Below, piece by piece: positions 24,993 to 33,496 of a stretch of 64,000 nt of DNA; the stretch's first letter is position 1, and each line of letters starts with the position of its first letter. The notes under the pieces were generated by a model, which ran no database searches, was not told the DNA's origin, and saw nothing but the letters and a program-made list of their open reading frames with translations. The DNA is from DATAXI01 sp963756185 (GTDB taxonomy: Bacteria > Verrucomicrobiota > Verrucomicrobiia > Chthoniobacterales > Chthoniobacteraceae): positions 620,001 to 684,000 of the forward strand of contig CAVWMS010000001.1 of the NCBI GenBank assembly GCA_963756185.1, in the 5' to 3' direction. The translations under genes were made by a program, and so were the position numbers.

Positions 24993-25730
24993 ATGAGTGC
25001 CAATACCGACGAAAAGCAGGTGGCCATTGTCACCGGCGCTTCGCAAGGAATTGGCGCCGGAGTCGTCAAAGCGTTTGTCCAACGCGGTTTCAACGTCGTT
25101 GCCAGTGCCCGGGATATGACCCAGTCCACCGAAGTCGCGGCTTCCGGCCAGATCGCTTTGGTGGACGGCGACATCGGCGAACCGGCGACTGCCGCCATGA
25201 TTGCGGAGACGGCAATATCACGCTTCAGATCAATCGACGCACTGGTCAACAACGCCGGTATCTTTTTCGCCAAGCCGTTCACGGAGTACACTGCCGAGGA
25301 CTTTAAATCGCTCGTCTCGACAAACCTCGGGGGCTTTCTGTACGTCACGCAGCTCGCAATCCAGCAAATGCTCGCGCAGAAGAGAGGTGGGAGTGTCGTC
25401 AATATCACGGCGGCCCTGGCTCGCAACCCGATGCGGGGTGTGACGGCGTCGGTGCCAATGATGACCAAAGGCGGCCTTGCAACGATCACGCAGCAGTTGG
25501 CGATGGAGTATGCCAAAGACGGGATTCGCGTGAACGCCGTCGCACCCGGCGTTGTGTACACGCCACTTCACCGGGATACCCCGAAAGAGGTGATGGAGAG
25601 TCAATCTCCGATGGGGCGGCCTTCGACGGTCAAGGACATCGCGGATGCGGTCATGTACCTGACGGGCGCCGCGACGGTGACGGGCGATACTCTGTATGTC
25701 GACGGCGGCGCGCATTTTGGCCGCTGGTAA
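24993..25730 (+). CDS. SDR-family oxidoreductase with degenerate catalytic residues
   Basis: A 245-aa SDR: TGASQGIG cofactor motif, NNAG, and the C-terminal GDTLYVDGGAHFG. The usual Ser and YxxxK are altered: the serine region reads NITAALARN and the YxxxK position reads PMMTK, with Lys kept but Tyr replaced by Pro. The rest of the fold is well conserved (QLAMEYAKDGIRVNAVAPGV). I recall a wide subgroup with this ASVPM-TK signature, so it is probably a real family and not an error. Activity may differ from standard dehydrogenases. Confidence 0.88.
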   Translation: MSANTDEKQVAIVTGASQGIGAGVVKAFVQRGFNVVASARDMTQSTEVAASGQIALVDGDIGEPATAAMIAETAISRFRSIDALVNNAGIFFAKPFTEYTAEDFKSLVSTNLGGFLYVTQLAIQQMLAQKRGGSVVNITAALARNPMRGVTASVPMMTKGGLATITQQLAMEYAKDGIRVNAVAPGVVYTPLHRDTPKEVMESQSPMGRPSTVKDIADAVMYLTGAATVTGDTLYVDGGAHFGRW

Positions 25731-25760
25731 TCAATGATTGAATCGAAAGGAGACCTGGTC

Positions 25761-26256
25761 ATGACCACAAATACCGCGACCGCCGAGGGCCGACTGGCCG
25801 AACTCGGCATTCTGCTACCGGCGCCGCCGACACCGCTCGGGGCCTACGTTGAATCGACGGATACCGGGAATCTGCTATTTCTGAGCGGAATACTCCCCAT
25901 CGTGGATGGAAAGCTCGTGTTTACCGGCCGCCTTGGCCGGAACCTTTCAGTCACGCAGGGGCAGGAAGCCGCGCGCGCGGCCTCGCTCAAAGTGCTGGCT
26001 GCGGCAAAGAATCATTTGGGTACTCTCGACCAGCTCAAGAAGCTTGTTAAGTTGACCGTGCAGGTGGCGTCGACCGAAGAGTTTGCCGAACACGCGGCAG
26101 TTGCAGACGGCGCGTCGAATCTATTTGCCCAGATCTTCGGGCCGAGAGGCCGGGCATGTCCGGGTGGTCTACGGCGTGCAGAGTTTGCCCATTGGCGCCC
26201 CCGTGATTATCGAGACCATATTTGAAATCGAGCCAACTGGCGATACCGCAAAATGA
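25761..26256 (+). CDS. ridA: RidA/YjgF-family imine deaminase-like protein, one frameshift
   Basis: ATG 25761 has AGGAG at good spacing. LPAPPTPLGAYVESTDTGNL and FLSGILPIVDGKLVFTGRLG are the RidA beta-strand region. The frame is broken near 26146-26149 by one extra G (AGAGGCC); with it removed the protein continues HVRVVYGVQSLPIGAPVIIE to a TGA at 26254-26256, overlapping the next ATG. This clade (RidA-like, YER057c) is often encoded with oxidoreductases. Members hydrolyse reactive enamine/imine intermediates; whether this one keeps the catalytic Arg is not clear here. Confidence 0.8.
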
Positions 26257-27632
26257 ATAACTACGACATTGTAATCATCGGCGCCGGGCAGGCGGCGATC
26301 CCGCTGGCGGAAAAGCTTGCAGACAAAGGCCGGAGCGTCGCGATTGCGGAGCGCAAACACCTGGGCGGCTCCTGCATCAACTTCGGTTGCACGCCCACGA
26401 AGGCGGTGCTTGCGTCCGCACGGGTCGCACATCTCGCCCGACGAGCCGGTGAGTTTGGAATCTCAGTGCCTGCTGTGACGGCTGATTTTTCAAAGGTTCT
26501 GGACCGGGCGCGTGCGATTGTGCGGGCTTCGCAAGAGGGGATCTCAAGTTCACTGAAAGCACATGGCGTGGAGGTTTTTTGCGGGCAGGCCCGGTTGACT
26601 GGGCGGGACGGCAGCGGCTTCGTCCTGGACCTTGCTGGGCAGCCTCTCAGGGCGAAAGTTGTGGTCATCAATACGGGCGCCCGCACGAATTTGCCGCCTA
26701 TCGAAGGACTCTCTACGGTCGAATACCTGCACGCCGGCAACTGGTTGAGGGGCGATCAGTTGCCCGAACATCTGATCTTTGCCGGGGCGGGCCCAATAGG
26801 GCTGGAAATGGCTCAATTCTATCGGCGCATGGGCGCCCAAGTGACTGTGGTCGGGAGCGGGAGCCAGGTGGCAGGACACGAGGATGGCGAAGTCGCCAGT
26901 GCAATGCAGGCGATCCTTGAAACTGAAGGTATCGTATTTCGCCTTAATTCCAGGCTCAAGGCGGTCGCCAATGATCCGGCGGGAGTTCGGGTGATTATCC
27001 AATCCGCCGGAAAGGAAGAGTCAATTACGGGCTCGCACCTCTTCCTCGCGACTGGTCGCCTGCCAAATACGGATGATATTGGGCTCGATGTTATCGGTGT
27101 CCGCATGGGAGAGAGAGGGGCGATTCAAGTCGACGAGCGCCTGGCCACTAACGTATCCGGGGTTTGGGTGGCCGGTGACGCAAGAGGCGGACCGATGTTT
27201 ACCCACACCTCATGGGACGACTATCTGGTATTGGAATCGCAACTGCTCGGTGACGGCTCGCGGACGACCACCGGCCGGATTGTCCCATACGCGATTTTCA
27301 CCGATCCCGAACTGGGCCGGGTGGGCATGACCGAAGAGGAGGCCCGCCGCGCTCATGGCGACGAGATCAAGGTCGCCAGTTTCGATATGAAGCAAAGCGG
27401 CAAGGCTACCGAGCAAGGCGAGACTCAGGGATTCATCAAGCTGATAGCGAACATTCGCGACAAGCGATTGCTTGGCGCCGCCATCCTGGCGGCAGAAGGG
27501 GCAGAGTTAGTCGCTTCCTGTATTACACTGATGAACGCCGGCGCGCCGCTGACCCGGATACGTGATGGGATCTACATCCACCCGACGCTGAGCGAGGCGG
27601 TGCAAAGCGCCGCGGTGGCCCTGAACCTCTAA
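26253..27632 (+). CDS. FAD-dependent pyridine nucleotide-disulfide oxidoreductase (mercuric-reductase-like)
   Basis: A 459-aa class I flavoprotein disulfide reductase. The FAD motif is IVIIGAGQAAIPLAE, the redox-active disulfide GGSCINFGCTPTK, the NAD(P)H-binding fold FAGAGPIGLEMAQFYRRMGA, the second FAD motif VWVAGDARGG, and the C-terminal dimer-interface HP is YIHPTLSEAV. It lacks the N-terminal HMA domain and C-terminal CC of true MerA, so mercury reduction is not supported. It probably reduces a disulfide or thiol cofactor. It overlaps ridA by an ATGA junction. Confidence 0.93.
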   Translation: MNNYDIVIIGAGQAAIPLAEKLADKGRSVAIAERKHLGGSCINFGCTPTKAVLASARVAHLARRAGEFGISVPAVTADFSKVLDRARAIVRASQEGISSSLKAHGVEVFCGQARLTGRDGSGFVLDLAGQPLRAKVVVINTGARTNLPPIEGLSTVEYLHAGNWLRGDQLPEHLIFAGAGPIGLEMAQFYRRMGAQVTVVGSGSQVAGHEDGEVASAMQAILETEGIVFRLNSRLKAVANDPAGVRVIIQSAGKEESITGSHLFLATGRLPNTDDIGLDVIGVRMGERGAIQVDERLATNVSGVWVAGDARGGPMFTHTSWDDYLVLESQLLGDGSRTTTGRIVPYAIFTDPELGRVGMTEEEARRAHGDEIKVASFDMKQSGKATEQGETQGFIKLIANIRDKRLLGAAILAAEGAELVASCITLMNAGAPLTRIRDGIYIHPTLSEAVQSAAVALNL

Positions 27633-27788
27633 GCCGGCGACCGCCGGGGAAACCCACGTGTGGCCCTGCAAAATCCGCGCCGCATCGGCCCATGGAAATC
27701 GGAAATGCCCCGCCCGCCCATGTGACCCCGGAGATTGTCACAGACCCATAACGACATCTCAATCCGATCGCGAGAAGACAATACACAA

Positions 27789-28802
27789 TCATCCGATCCC
27801 CTCGAATAATTGCACGCTGAACCAATTCCGTTCGTCCAACCACACCCGCTCTCTACGGTAACCGGCGGCCGCGGCGAGCTCGGCGAAGTCCCCAAGCGTA
27901 TATTTATAGCAGCATTCGGTATGGATTGTTTCACCCTCATCGAAGTAGACGCCGCCGCCCCCGGGGAAAAACACTTGTTGCCGCTCCTTGCTAACGAGGT
28001 GCATCTCCACACGGCCCAGGCGTGGATTGTAAAATGCGTAGTGATAGAATGAGTTTAGTTCGAAGTTCGAGCCGACCTCGTGATTCAGGCGCCGGAGTAT
28101 ATTGAGGTTAAACGCGGCCGTCACGCCGGCAGAGTCGTTGTAGGCGGCATGGATCGTCGAGGGATCTTTCTTCAAATCAACGCCAATCAAAAGCCTGCTG
28201 TCCCGGCCGCAAGTTGCGCGGACCGACCTCAGAAACGCGATTGCCGCGGCTGGATCCAAATTACCGATCGTGGAGCCCGGAAAGTAAGCTACAATCCGGT
28301 CAGAATTGGCCTGATGGATATCGGGAAGAGCAATAGGCCGGGTGTAATCCGCGCAGACCGGCAGGATCGACAGGTCCCGGTACCTGCGTTGCAAAGCCGC
28401 GGCGGAATTGATCAGATGCTTGCCGGAAATATCGATCGGAACGTAAGCGACTGCGTCCGGCAGATGGTCGAGTAGTATGCGGGTCTTGACACTGCTGCCA
28501 CTCCCGTATTCGACAATGAGCGGGCAGGGCCCGATGGCCGACGCGATTTTGGCCGCGTACTCGCGCATGATTCCCAGCTCCGTCCTGGTCGTATAATACT
28601 CTGGCAGATCACAGATCTTGTCGAACAAACTTGAACCCCGTTCGTCGTAGAAGAGCTTGCACGGCAGCGTCTTTTGGTGACCAGACAGGGCCGCCATGAC
28701 CTCGGCGAGCACCTCGGTCGCGGAAGGGGCGAGGTCGAGCGCATGTACCGGCGGCCGGTAATCAGAGGCGCGCCCCGCGTTTGCAATCAGTGTATTGTTC
28801 AT
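27789..28802 (-). CDS. egtD: L-histidine N-alpha-methyltransferase EgtD
   Basis: A 337-aa SAM-dependent methyltransferase that trimethylates histidine to hercynine in ergothioneine biosynthesis. Motifs fit EgtD: LFYDERGSSLFDKICDLPEY, YTTRTELGIM, the SAM-binding EYGSGSSVKTRILLD, YVPIDIS, YFPGSTIGNL and GVDLKKD, with family-typical length. ATG 28802 overlaps the egtB stop by four bases. It is the second gene of the egtBD operon. Confidence 0.95.
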   Translation of the reverse strand: MNNTLIANAGRASDYRPPVHALDLAPSATEVLAEVMAALSGHQKTLPCKLFYDERGSSLFDKICDLPEYYTTRTELGIMREYAAKIASAIGPCPLIVEYGSGSSVKTRILLDHLPDAVAYVPIDISGKHLINSAAALQRRYRDLSILPVCADYTRPIALPDIHQANSDRIVAYFPGSTIGNLDPAAAIAFLRSVRATCGRDSRLLIGVDLKKDPSTIHAAYNDSAGVTAAFNLNILRRLNHEVGSNFELNSFYHYAFYNPRLGRVEMHLVSKERQQVFFPGGGGVYFDEGETIHTECCYKYTLGDFAELAAAAGYRRERVWLDERNWFSVQLFEGIG

Positions 28803-30076
28803 AAATTCCTGGCCGGGCGGATGCCGCTGAATTGCCAGCGGGTGGCAGGGGGAAAGAAGTTGCGATAGGTTTTGCGGATGTGCGTCCGCGGAGTAGCCAC
28901 AGATCCCCCACGCAGAACGTATTGGTTACACATAAACTTGCCATTGTATTCACCCAGAGCTCCCTTTGCCGGCGAGTAGCCCGGATAGGGCGAATAGGCG
29001 CTGCCCGTCCATTGCCAGACTTCCCCGAACATCTGCTGCAGCCCCGTTCGATTTTCCGCGATTCCCGGATGGAAGGCGCCGGATTCGACAAAAGCTCCTT
29101 CCGTGAGATCGGCGGAGTCCGAGGCGATTTCCCATTCGGCCTCAGTGGGTAATCTGACCCCAGCCCACCGTGCGAATGCGTCGGCTTCGAAATAGCTGAC
29201 GTGGCAGACCGGCTCATCGTCGAAAATGGGCCGCAGGCCGCTGAGAGTGTAGCTATGCCACTCACCCTGTAACTCCAGCCAATAGAGCGGCGCCTGCCAC
29301 TGCTCGGCCTGCACGGTTGCCCATCCTAAAGAAAGCCAGTACTCCGGTTTCTGATATCCCCCGGCGAGGATGAACCGCTTGTATTCCCCGTTGGTCACAA
29401 GTCGCGAAGCGATCTCAAATGGCGCTATGTATTCCTGGTGGAGAGGACCTTCGTTGTCGAAGGCAAAGCCCACCCCGTCATGGCCGATCTCCCGAAGTCC
29501 GCCAATGACGGTAATCCATTTGGACGCGACACCTTTCGCGTCCTCCGAAGCTGTCCGTTCCAGGTAAGCCGGCCGCAGCGGATTAACCCAAAAAACGTGT
29601 TTTATATCGGTAAGCATCAACTCTTGATGCTGCTGCTCATGATTAATCCCGATTTCCAACAGCGAAGCAATTCTTTCGGAATGAGCGATATCACTGCCGG
29701 CGGCCAGGCTGCGCATATGCTCATCGACATGGCGCCGGTAGTCGTAAATCTCCCGGACGGTCGGGCGACTCAGCAGCCCGCGGTTCTGACGGCAGTGACG
29801 ATCTCCTATCGCGTTGTAGTATGAATTGAACAGATACGAGAAGTTCGGGTCGAACTCCCGGTAACCTTTTTTGTAGGGCTTGAGGAGGAATGTCTCGAAG
29901 AACCAACTGGTGTGCGCGAGATGCCATTTCGTGGGGCTGACTTCCGGCATCGACTGAACCACGTAATCCTCCGTTAAAAGCGGTTCACATAGAGCTTCGG
30001 TCTGCTTCCGCACGGCCTCATACCTTGCTGAGCCGAAGCCGGGATTATTTTTGAGCAGGGCGCGTTGGGTTGACAT
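28799..30076 (-). CDS. egtB: Ergothioneine biosynthesis protein EgtB (iron-dependent sulfoxide synthase)
   Basis: A 425-aa protein: a DinB-like N-terminal domain with HLAHTSWFFE and HEQQHQEL (the three-His iron site), and a C-type-lectin/FGE-like sulfatase-modifying domain from about residue 200 with LPTEAEWEIAS and GEVWQWTGSAYSPYPGYS. EgtB couples a thiol to hercynine using oxygen and Fe(II). No glutamate-cysteine ligase (egtA) or amidohydrolase egtC is nearby, so the thiol donor (cysteine or gamma-glutamylcysteine) cannot be decided. ATG 30076 is preferred over TTG 30085. Confidence 0.95.
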   Translation of the reverse strand: MSTQRALLKNNPGFGSARYEAVRKQTEALCEPLLTEDYVVQSMPEVSPTKWHLAHTSWFFETFLLKPYKKGYREFDPNFSYLFNSYYNAIGDRHCRQNRGLLSRPTVREIYDYRRHVDEHMRSLAAGSDIAHSERIASLLEIGINHEQQHQELMLTDIKHVFWVNPLRPAYLERTASEDAKGVASKWITVIGGLREIGHDGVGFAFDNEGPLHQEYIAPFEIASRLVTNGEYKRFILAGGYQKPEYWLSLGWATVQAEQWQAPLYWLELQGEWHSYTLSGLRPIFDDEPVCHVSYFEADAFARWAGVRLPTEAEWEIASDSADLTEGAFVESGAFHPGIAENRTGLQQMFGEVWQWTGSAYSPYPGYSPAKGALGEYNGKFMCNQYVLRGGSVATPRTHIRKTYRNFFPPATRWQFSGIRPARNL

Positions 30077-30654
30077 GGATGACAAATTGCGTTGCGTTTA
30101 CGGCGGAATCATGGGTCGTCTGGTTGCCGGATGACCATTTGCCTGGCGTTAGGTTGGAGGGTCCCACTCCTGGGGATACGGATGGGATTCGACGTGCACG
30201 ACCGCCGGCTTAACGGTCCACCCGCTCGTTTTCGCAGCGGCCTCGCGGAACTGGAGATTCGGTTTCGTAGGATTTTGCCCTTGGAATTTTGATGCTCTGT
30301 TGCAGCCAATAGATTTTTAACCCCGCTCTCGGCCACTACATTCATCTTCTGTGCCAAGCGGTTGCATCCTGCCCTTATTGGCTGTTGATCAGACACTTGC
30401 GACAAACGCATGTGGCCTTCAAAACGCGTTCGAAATATCGCACAATACGATTTTTCACTCCTGGGGTCGCGAATGTTTGTGCCTTCCAAGTTCCCGCCAT
30501 CCGTTCGGCCCCCGACGATGCGAAAACGAAATTAAGGACCTGGCTGGGCGAAGTATTGGTGATCGCCACACTCGGGGCGGTGCCGCTGATCACCGAGCCA
30601 ACGGATATTCACAACTTTTCTCGCTTGTTGTGGTTCTCTTGAAGCGGGTTTTGC
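30077..30654. other. Intergenic region (578 bp) upstream of egtB
   Basis: It contains the egtB promoter region. Open frames in it are short, mutually overlapping and of atypical composition; no domain was recognised. The right end abuts the stop of a DUF2934 gene. Confidence 0.45.
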
Positions 30655-30870
30655 TCACTCTATTCCCAAGTGATGCTTGACCTCGCGTTCAGCCTGCAAC
30701 CAGTCGTCCAGTTCGTGACCCGGAAGCTGGCCGCGTTGCTCAAAAAGCTCGTAAGCCCGCTTTTGTATGAGTTCGGATACGAAGCCGGGATGCCAACCGC
30801 TTGTTTCGCTGAAGTACATCTCGATCGGAGTCGGAGCTTGCCAGGGCGTTCTTTTAATTTCGTCAGTCAT
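30655..30870 (-). CDS. DUF2934-domain small protein
   Basis: A 71-aa protein beginning MTDEIKRTPWQAPTPIEMYF. The C-terminal half LIQKRAYELFEQRGQLPGHE followed by LDDWLQAEREVKHHL is the DUF2934 signature, common in proteobacterial and verrucomicrobial small proteins of unknown function. The SD AGGAG eight bases upstream decides for 30870 over the ATG at 30876. A 10-bp gap after the 84-aa gene indicates an operon. Confidence 0.85.
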   Translation of the reverse strand: MTDEIKRTPWQAPTPIEMYFSETSGWHPGFVSELIQKRAYELFEQRGQLPGHELDDWLQAEREVKHHLGIE

Positions 30871-30880
30871 ATTCATTCTC

Positions 30881-31135
30881 CTATGGTGAGCATCTTTCAG
30901 TTTCTTGATGATGACCCTGCGTCGAAAGAAGATTTGCCACCCCTGTCAAATCCACGAGCAAGCCGAACTCCGTTTCAAACTCCGACGTAAGAATCTCGTC
31001 ACTTTCCTCGGGCGAAATCGCATAACGAATGCCATCGGCGGCTTTCCCAGGGCAGACGCCCTCCTGCCCTATCCGGGCGCCAGAGAGAATCAAGACACGA
31101 GCACCCTCGAAACTATCGTCTTTGCTGATCTTCAT
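30881..31135 (-). CDS. Hypothetical protein (84 aa)
   Basis: MKISKDDSFEGARVLILSGA begins a small mostly beta protein; GVCPGKAADGIRYAISPEES and ILTSEFETEFGLLVDLTGVA are the best-conserved-looking blocks. It may be related to small beta-barrel proteins of verrucomicrobial genomes; no Pfam family is assigned with confidence. It lies immediately upstream of the DUF2934 gene. Confidence 0.65.
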   Translation of the reverse strand: MKISKDDSFEGARVLILSGARIGQEGVCPGKAADGIRYAISPEESDEILTSEFETEFGLLVDLTGVANLLSTQGHHQETERCSP

Positions 31136-31350
31136 GTCGGCTGGTATGTGCTAGGCTGCGAGGCAATGTTGCCCTGACGTGCCGAACTGTCGAACCCCTA
31201 TTTTCTGGCATCGTCTCCACGAATTCTGAAGCCCATGGCGCAGCTCAGTACGCCATCGGACCGTTTCAGAGGTTGTGTTCCAAATGCCCGGGTCCATTTC
31301 CCTCCGGGTCTGCCAGCGCGCGGCGGCGATTGCGAAAAATCGCGGCGCGT

Positions 31351-31557
31351 TCAGGCTCCCGGCACCATGGCGAGAAAGGAGGCGTGGCAACCCGCGCACA
31401 TCCCATGGCTCACGGGCCCCGGTCCTTCTTCGATGACCGCGCCGCACCAGGCACAGGTGATGCGAAGGTTTACCTTTTCGTCCGGATCCAGCGGGGCGAT
31501 CTTGTTATTCCGCACAGCGGGGCTTTCACCTTTGAGGTAATCCGAAAAATCGCTCAT
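31351..31557 (-). CDS. Small zinc-ribbon-like protein (68 aa)
   Basis: It starts MSDFSDYLKGESPAVRNNK at 31557; a longer frame upstream would add a Pro-rich extension. The C-terminal half NLRITCAWCGAVIEEGPGP followed by GMCAGCHASF presents CxxC and CxxC pairs 15-20 residues apart, a zinc-ribbon arrangement. Partner and function are unknown. Confidence 0.6.
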   Translation of the reverse strand: MSDFSDYLKGESPAVRNNKIAPLDPDEKVNLRITCAWCGAVIEEGPGPVSHGMCAGCHASFLAMVPGA

Positions 31558-31772
31558 GGTTGGGGGTGCGTCTGTCCGGCCTGCCTGCGGCCTGCTTGGG
31601 GGAGGCTGCATCCGGATTCTCACTCCCTTTTACGAAACCTGATGCGCGGCGAAAATCGGGAGTTGTGACCAAATTCGGGTCGGGAAAGCGCCTAGGCGAA
31701 AGATCGGTGCTCCTATATTCCGCCGGCTCAGCGCGGAGTCGCGTTTTGGCCGTGGCAGCGCTAGATTACGGC

Positions 31773-32297
31773 ATGCACTGGATGCCGAACTTCGAGTACA
31801 GCTTCTACATGGTCGATACGTTCGCGCTGCCATTCGCGATCATCGTTTACGCCATCGAGCGGCGAAAGGAGCGGCAGACCGACGAGGAGGAGATTTATAC
31901 ACACCTCTCCGATGAATACATGAATTTCCTCAAGCTGGTGCTGGACAATTCGGACCTGCAACTGCTGCACCGCACCAAGACGCCGCGTACGCTCACGGAC
32001 GAGCAGATCGAGCGGCGCTTCGCCATTTTCGGCATCCTGGTCTCCATCTTCGAGCGCGCATACATCCTGGTCTATGAGCCGCGCATGCCGAAGCAGACGC
32101 GCCGGTTGTGGTCCTCGTGGGAGGATTTCATGCGGGAGTGGTGCCGCAACGAGGACTTCTGCAAGGCGCTGCCGGAACTGCTCGAGGGAGAGGACCCGGA
32201 TTTTCAGGCGCACATCCGCCGAATAGCGGAGACCATCCCCAAAAAGCGGGGCGATACCATGGCGCCGCTGCCCGCGCAGGCCCACGTCAATTGCTGA
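31773..32297 (+). CDS. Membrane-anchored hypothetical protein (174 aa)
   Basis: It starts MHWMPNFEYSFYMVDTFALP; an N-terminal membrane segment at about residues 11-28 is followed by a charged cytosolic helical domain (ERRKERQTDEEEIYTHLSDE) and an extended region with MKQTRRLWSSWEDFMREWC-like composition (PKQTRRLWSSWEDFMREWC). No catalytic motif is visible. A longer frame back to 31560 exists, but its extra N-terminal 71 residues look unconserved. ATG 31782 is another possibility. Confidence 0.65.
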   Translation: MHWMPNFEYSFYMVDTFALPFAIIVYAIERRKERQTDEEEIYTHLSDEYMNFLKLVLDNSDLQLLHRTKTPRTLTDEQIERRFAIFGILVSIFERAYILVYEPRMPKQTRRLWSSWEDFMREWCRNEDFCKALPELLEGEDPDFQAHIRRIAETIPKKRGDTMAPLPAQAHVNC

Positions 32298-32368
32298 ACG
32301 CCTCGGTGTGCGGGAAATTGCGGAGACGCGGGTGAAAATTGAACGCGGAAAGGGCAGTCTGGGTCGAA

Positions 32369-32398
32369 ATGATATACGAACATAGATATATCATATGA
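32369..32398 (+). promoter_or_regulatory. uORF and AU-rich hairpin abutting the small heat-shock gene start
   Basis: Arms ATGATATA (32369-32376) and TATATCAT (32387-32394) are perfect inverse complements with a 10-nt loop; the downstream ATG (32395) follows immediately. The same DNA encodes a 9-codon frame (MIYEHRYII) whose TGA overlaps that ATG. An AU-rich start-blocking stem on a small heat-shock gene resembles a thermosensor; function is inferred. Confidence 0.45.
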
Positions 32399-32976
32399 AG
32401 AGACAATCTTTCAAAAACGGCGCCCACGTTTGGGCGGGACGCGTGGTCGCAGTGGCAGTGGGACTATCCGGCATTGCATGCCTTGGAGCCCAGCCCGCCA
32501 CTACGCCCACTGACCAAGGGAACAATAATGCCCAGGCCTGGGAGCAGCAGATGCTCGGCCAGATGCGGCACATCCAGCACGAAATGGACGACCTTTTCCG
32601 CGACAGCACGAAAGACTTCGGCATCGTGGACAAAGACTTCGTGGCCATGCCGAGCTTTGACGCTTCGGCGGCGGTTCAGGATCGCGGCGATGCGTACGTG
32701 GCGACCTTCAATCTACCGAAGAGCGATATCGATCACGCGACGGTCAACCTGAAGGACGACGTGCTCAGCGTGAAGGCGGGCGCGGAGGATACCACCAAGA
32801 GCAAGCCGGTCGGCAATAACGGCCAGTCCTCGGAAACTGAAGTGCTCAATCAATACGAGCAACTGGTCACGCTGCCCGGTCCCGTGGATTCGGCGAAGTT
32901 GACAGTGGACAAGCAGGGTGACTCGCTGATCGTCACAATCCCGAAGAAGGAAAACGGGCAGACCGCCGCGAAATAA
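32395..32976 (+). CDS. Exported Hsp20/alpha-crystallin-family small heat-shock protein
   Basis: A 193-aa protein with an N-terminal signal region (VVAVAVGLSGIACLGAQ) followed by a low-complexity linker and an alpha-crystallin core: SFDASAAVQDRGDAYVATFN, LPKSDIDHATVNLKDDVLSV and the C-terminal TVDKQGDSLIVTIPKK. The core is usually cytosolic; a secreted or lipoprotein variant suggests a periplasmic holdase. A lipobox is not convincing. There is no strong Shine-Dalgarno; the hairpin/uORF at 32369-32398 may govern translation. Confidence 0.87.
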   Translation: MKRQSFKNGAHVWAGRVVAVAVGLSGIACLGAQPATTPTDQGNNNAQAWEQQMLGQMRHIQHEMDDLFRDSTKDFGIVDKDFVAMPSFDASAAVQDRGDAYVATFNLPKSDIDHATVNLKDDVLSVKAGAEDTTKSKPVGNNGQSSETEVLNQYEQLVTLPGPVDSAKLTVDKQGDSLIVTIPKKENGQTAAK

Positions 32977-32993
32977 TCGGGCGAAGCTTGGGG

Positions 32994-33028
32994 CCCGCGC
33001 CGGCGTAAGTTGGGGGAGCCGGCGCGGG
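32994..33028. terminator. Strong bidirectional terminator-type hairpin
   Basis: CCCGCGCCGGC (32994-33004) and GCCGGCGCGGG (33018-33028) form a perfect 11-bp stem with a 13-nt loop between two convergent genes. There is no long T-run, but the position argues for transcription termination. Confidence 0.6.
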
Positions 33029-33081
33029 AGGGGCTTGGCGGAAATGTGGATTGCCGCTCGCCCCGCGCGCGGGATGGGCCT

Positions 33082-33270
33082 CTACGCTTCCTTCCGGTGC
33101 CCTTCGGCGTCGTACTCGTAGACCTTTCCATCTTCCTCGGGGGCGATTGTCTTGTGCGAGCCGTCGCAGAAGGGCTGGTTCTTGGAAAGGCCGCACATGC
33201 AGATCCAGACAGGTTTTTGCTGCGGCGGAATCTCGAGCGGTCGCATATCGGATTTGAGTACTTTGCGCAT
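33082..33270 (-). CDS. CDGSH iron-sulfur domain protein
   Basis: A 62-aa protein: PVWICMCGLSKNQPFCDGSH gives the CxC...CxxxCDGSH arrangement of a 2Fe-2S CDGSH domain (mitoNEET type). Such proteins bind labile clusters and are redox or iron sensors. Its small size is typical of bacterial single-domain versions. It is convergent with the small heat-shock gene across a strong hairpin. Confidence 0.88.
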   Translation of the reverse strand: MRKVLKSDMRPLEIPPQQKPVWICMCGLSKNQPFCDGSHKTIAPEEDGKVYEYDAEGHRKEA

Positions 33271-33325
33271 GGGCAGCGTTGTAGCAGTTTCGCGGGGGAA
33301 GGCTACTCCCCATTTGCGGCCATGC

Positions 33326-33496
33326 TCACTCGTGCGGCGCCGATTCCGGATGGATGCGGCAATCGGGGCAGATGCTGTAGATCGTATGCACGCCCGGCGT
33401 CCGGATCGATTGGAAACGGCGCTTGCAGATGGCGCAAGTCAGAGCCGGCTTTTCCCGCTTTCGTTTCCGGCCAGATCGGCCCGCCGCCGCGCTCAT
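33326..33496 (-). CDS. Small zinc-ribbon-like protein (56 aa)
   Basis: From MSAAAGRSGRKRKREKP the basic start is followed by LTCAICKRRFQSIRTPG and YSICPDCRIHPES, a CxxC/CxxC pair 20 residues apart. Probably zinc-binding, perhaps nucleic-acid associated. The shorter start is preferred because the upstream extension to 33574 lacks conservation. Confidence 0.5.
   Translation of the reverse strand: MSAAAGRSGRKRKREKPALTCAICKRRFQSIRTPGVHTIYSICPDCRIHPESAPHE

Noticed and set aside
26253..27632. Mercuric reductase (merA)
   Set aside because: The HMA domain and C-terminal vicinal cysteines are absent and no mer genes are nearby.
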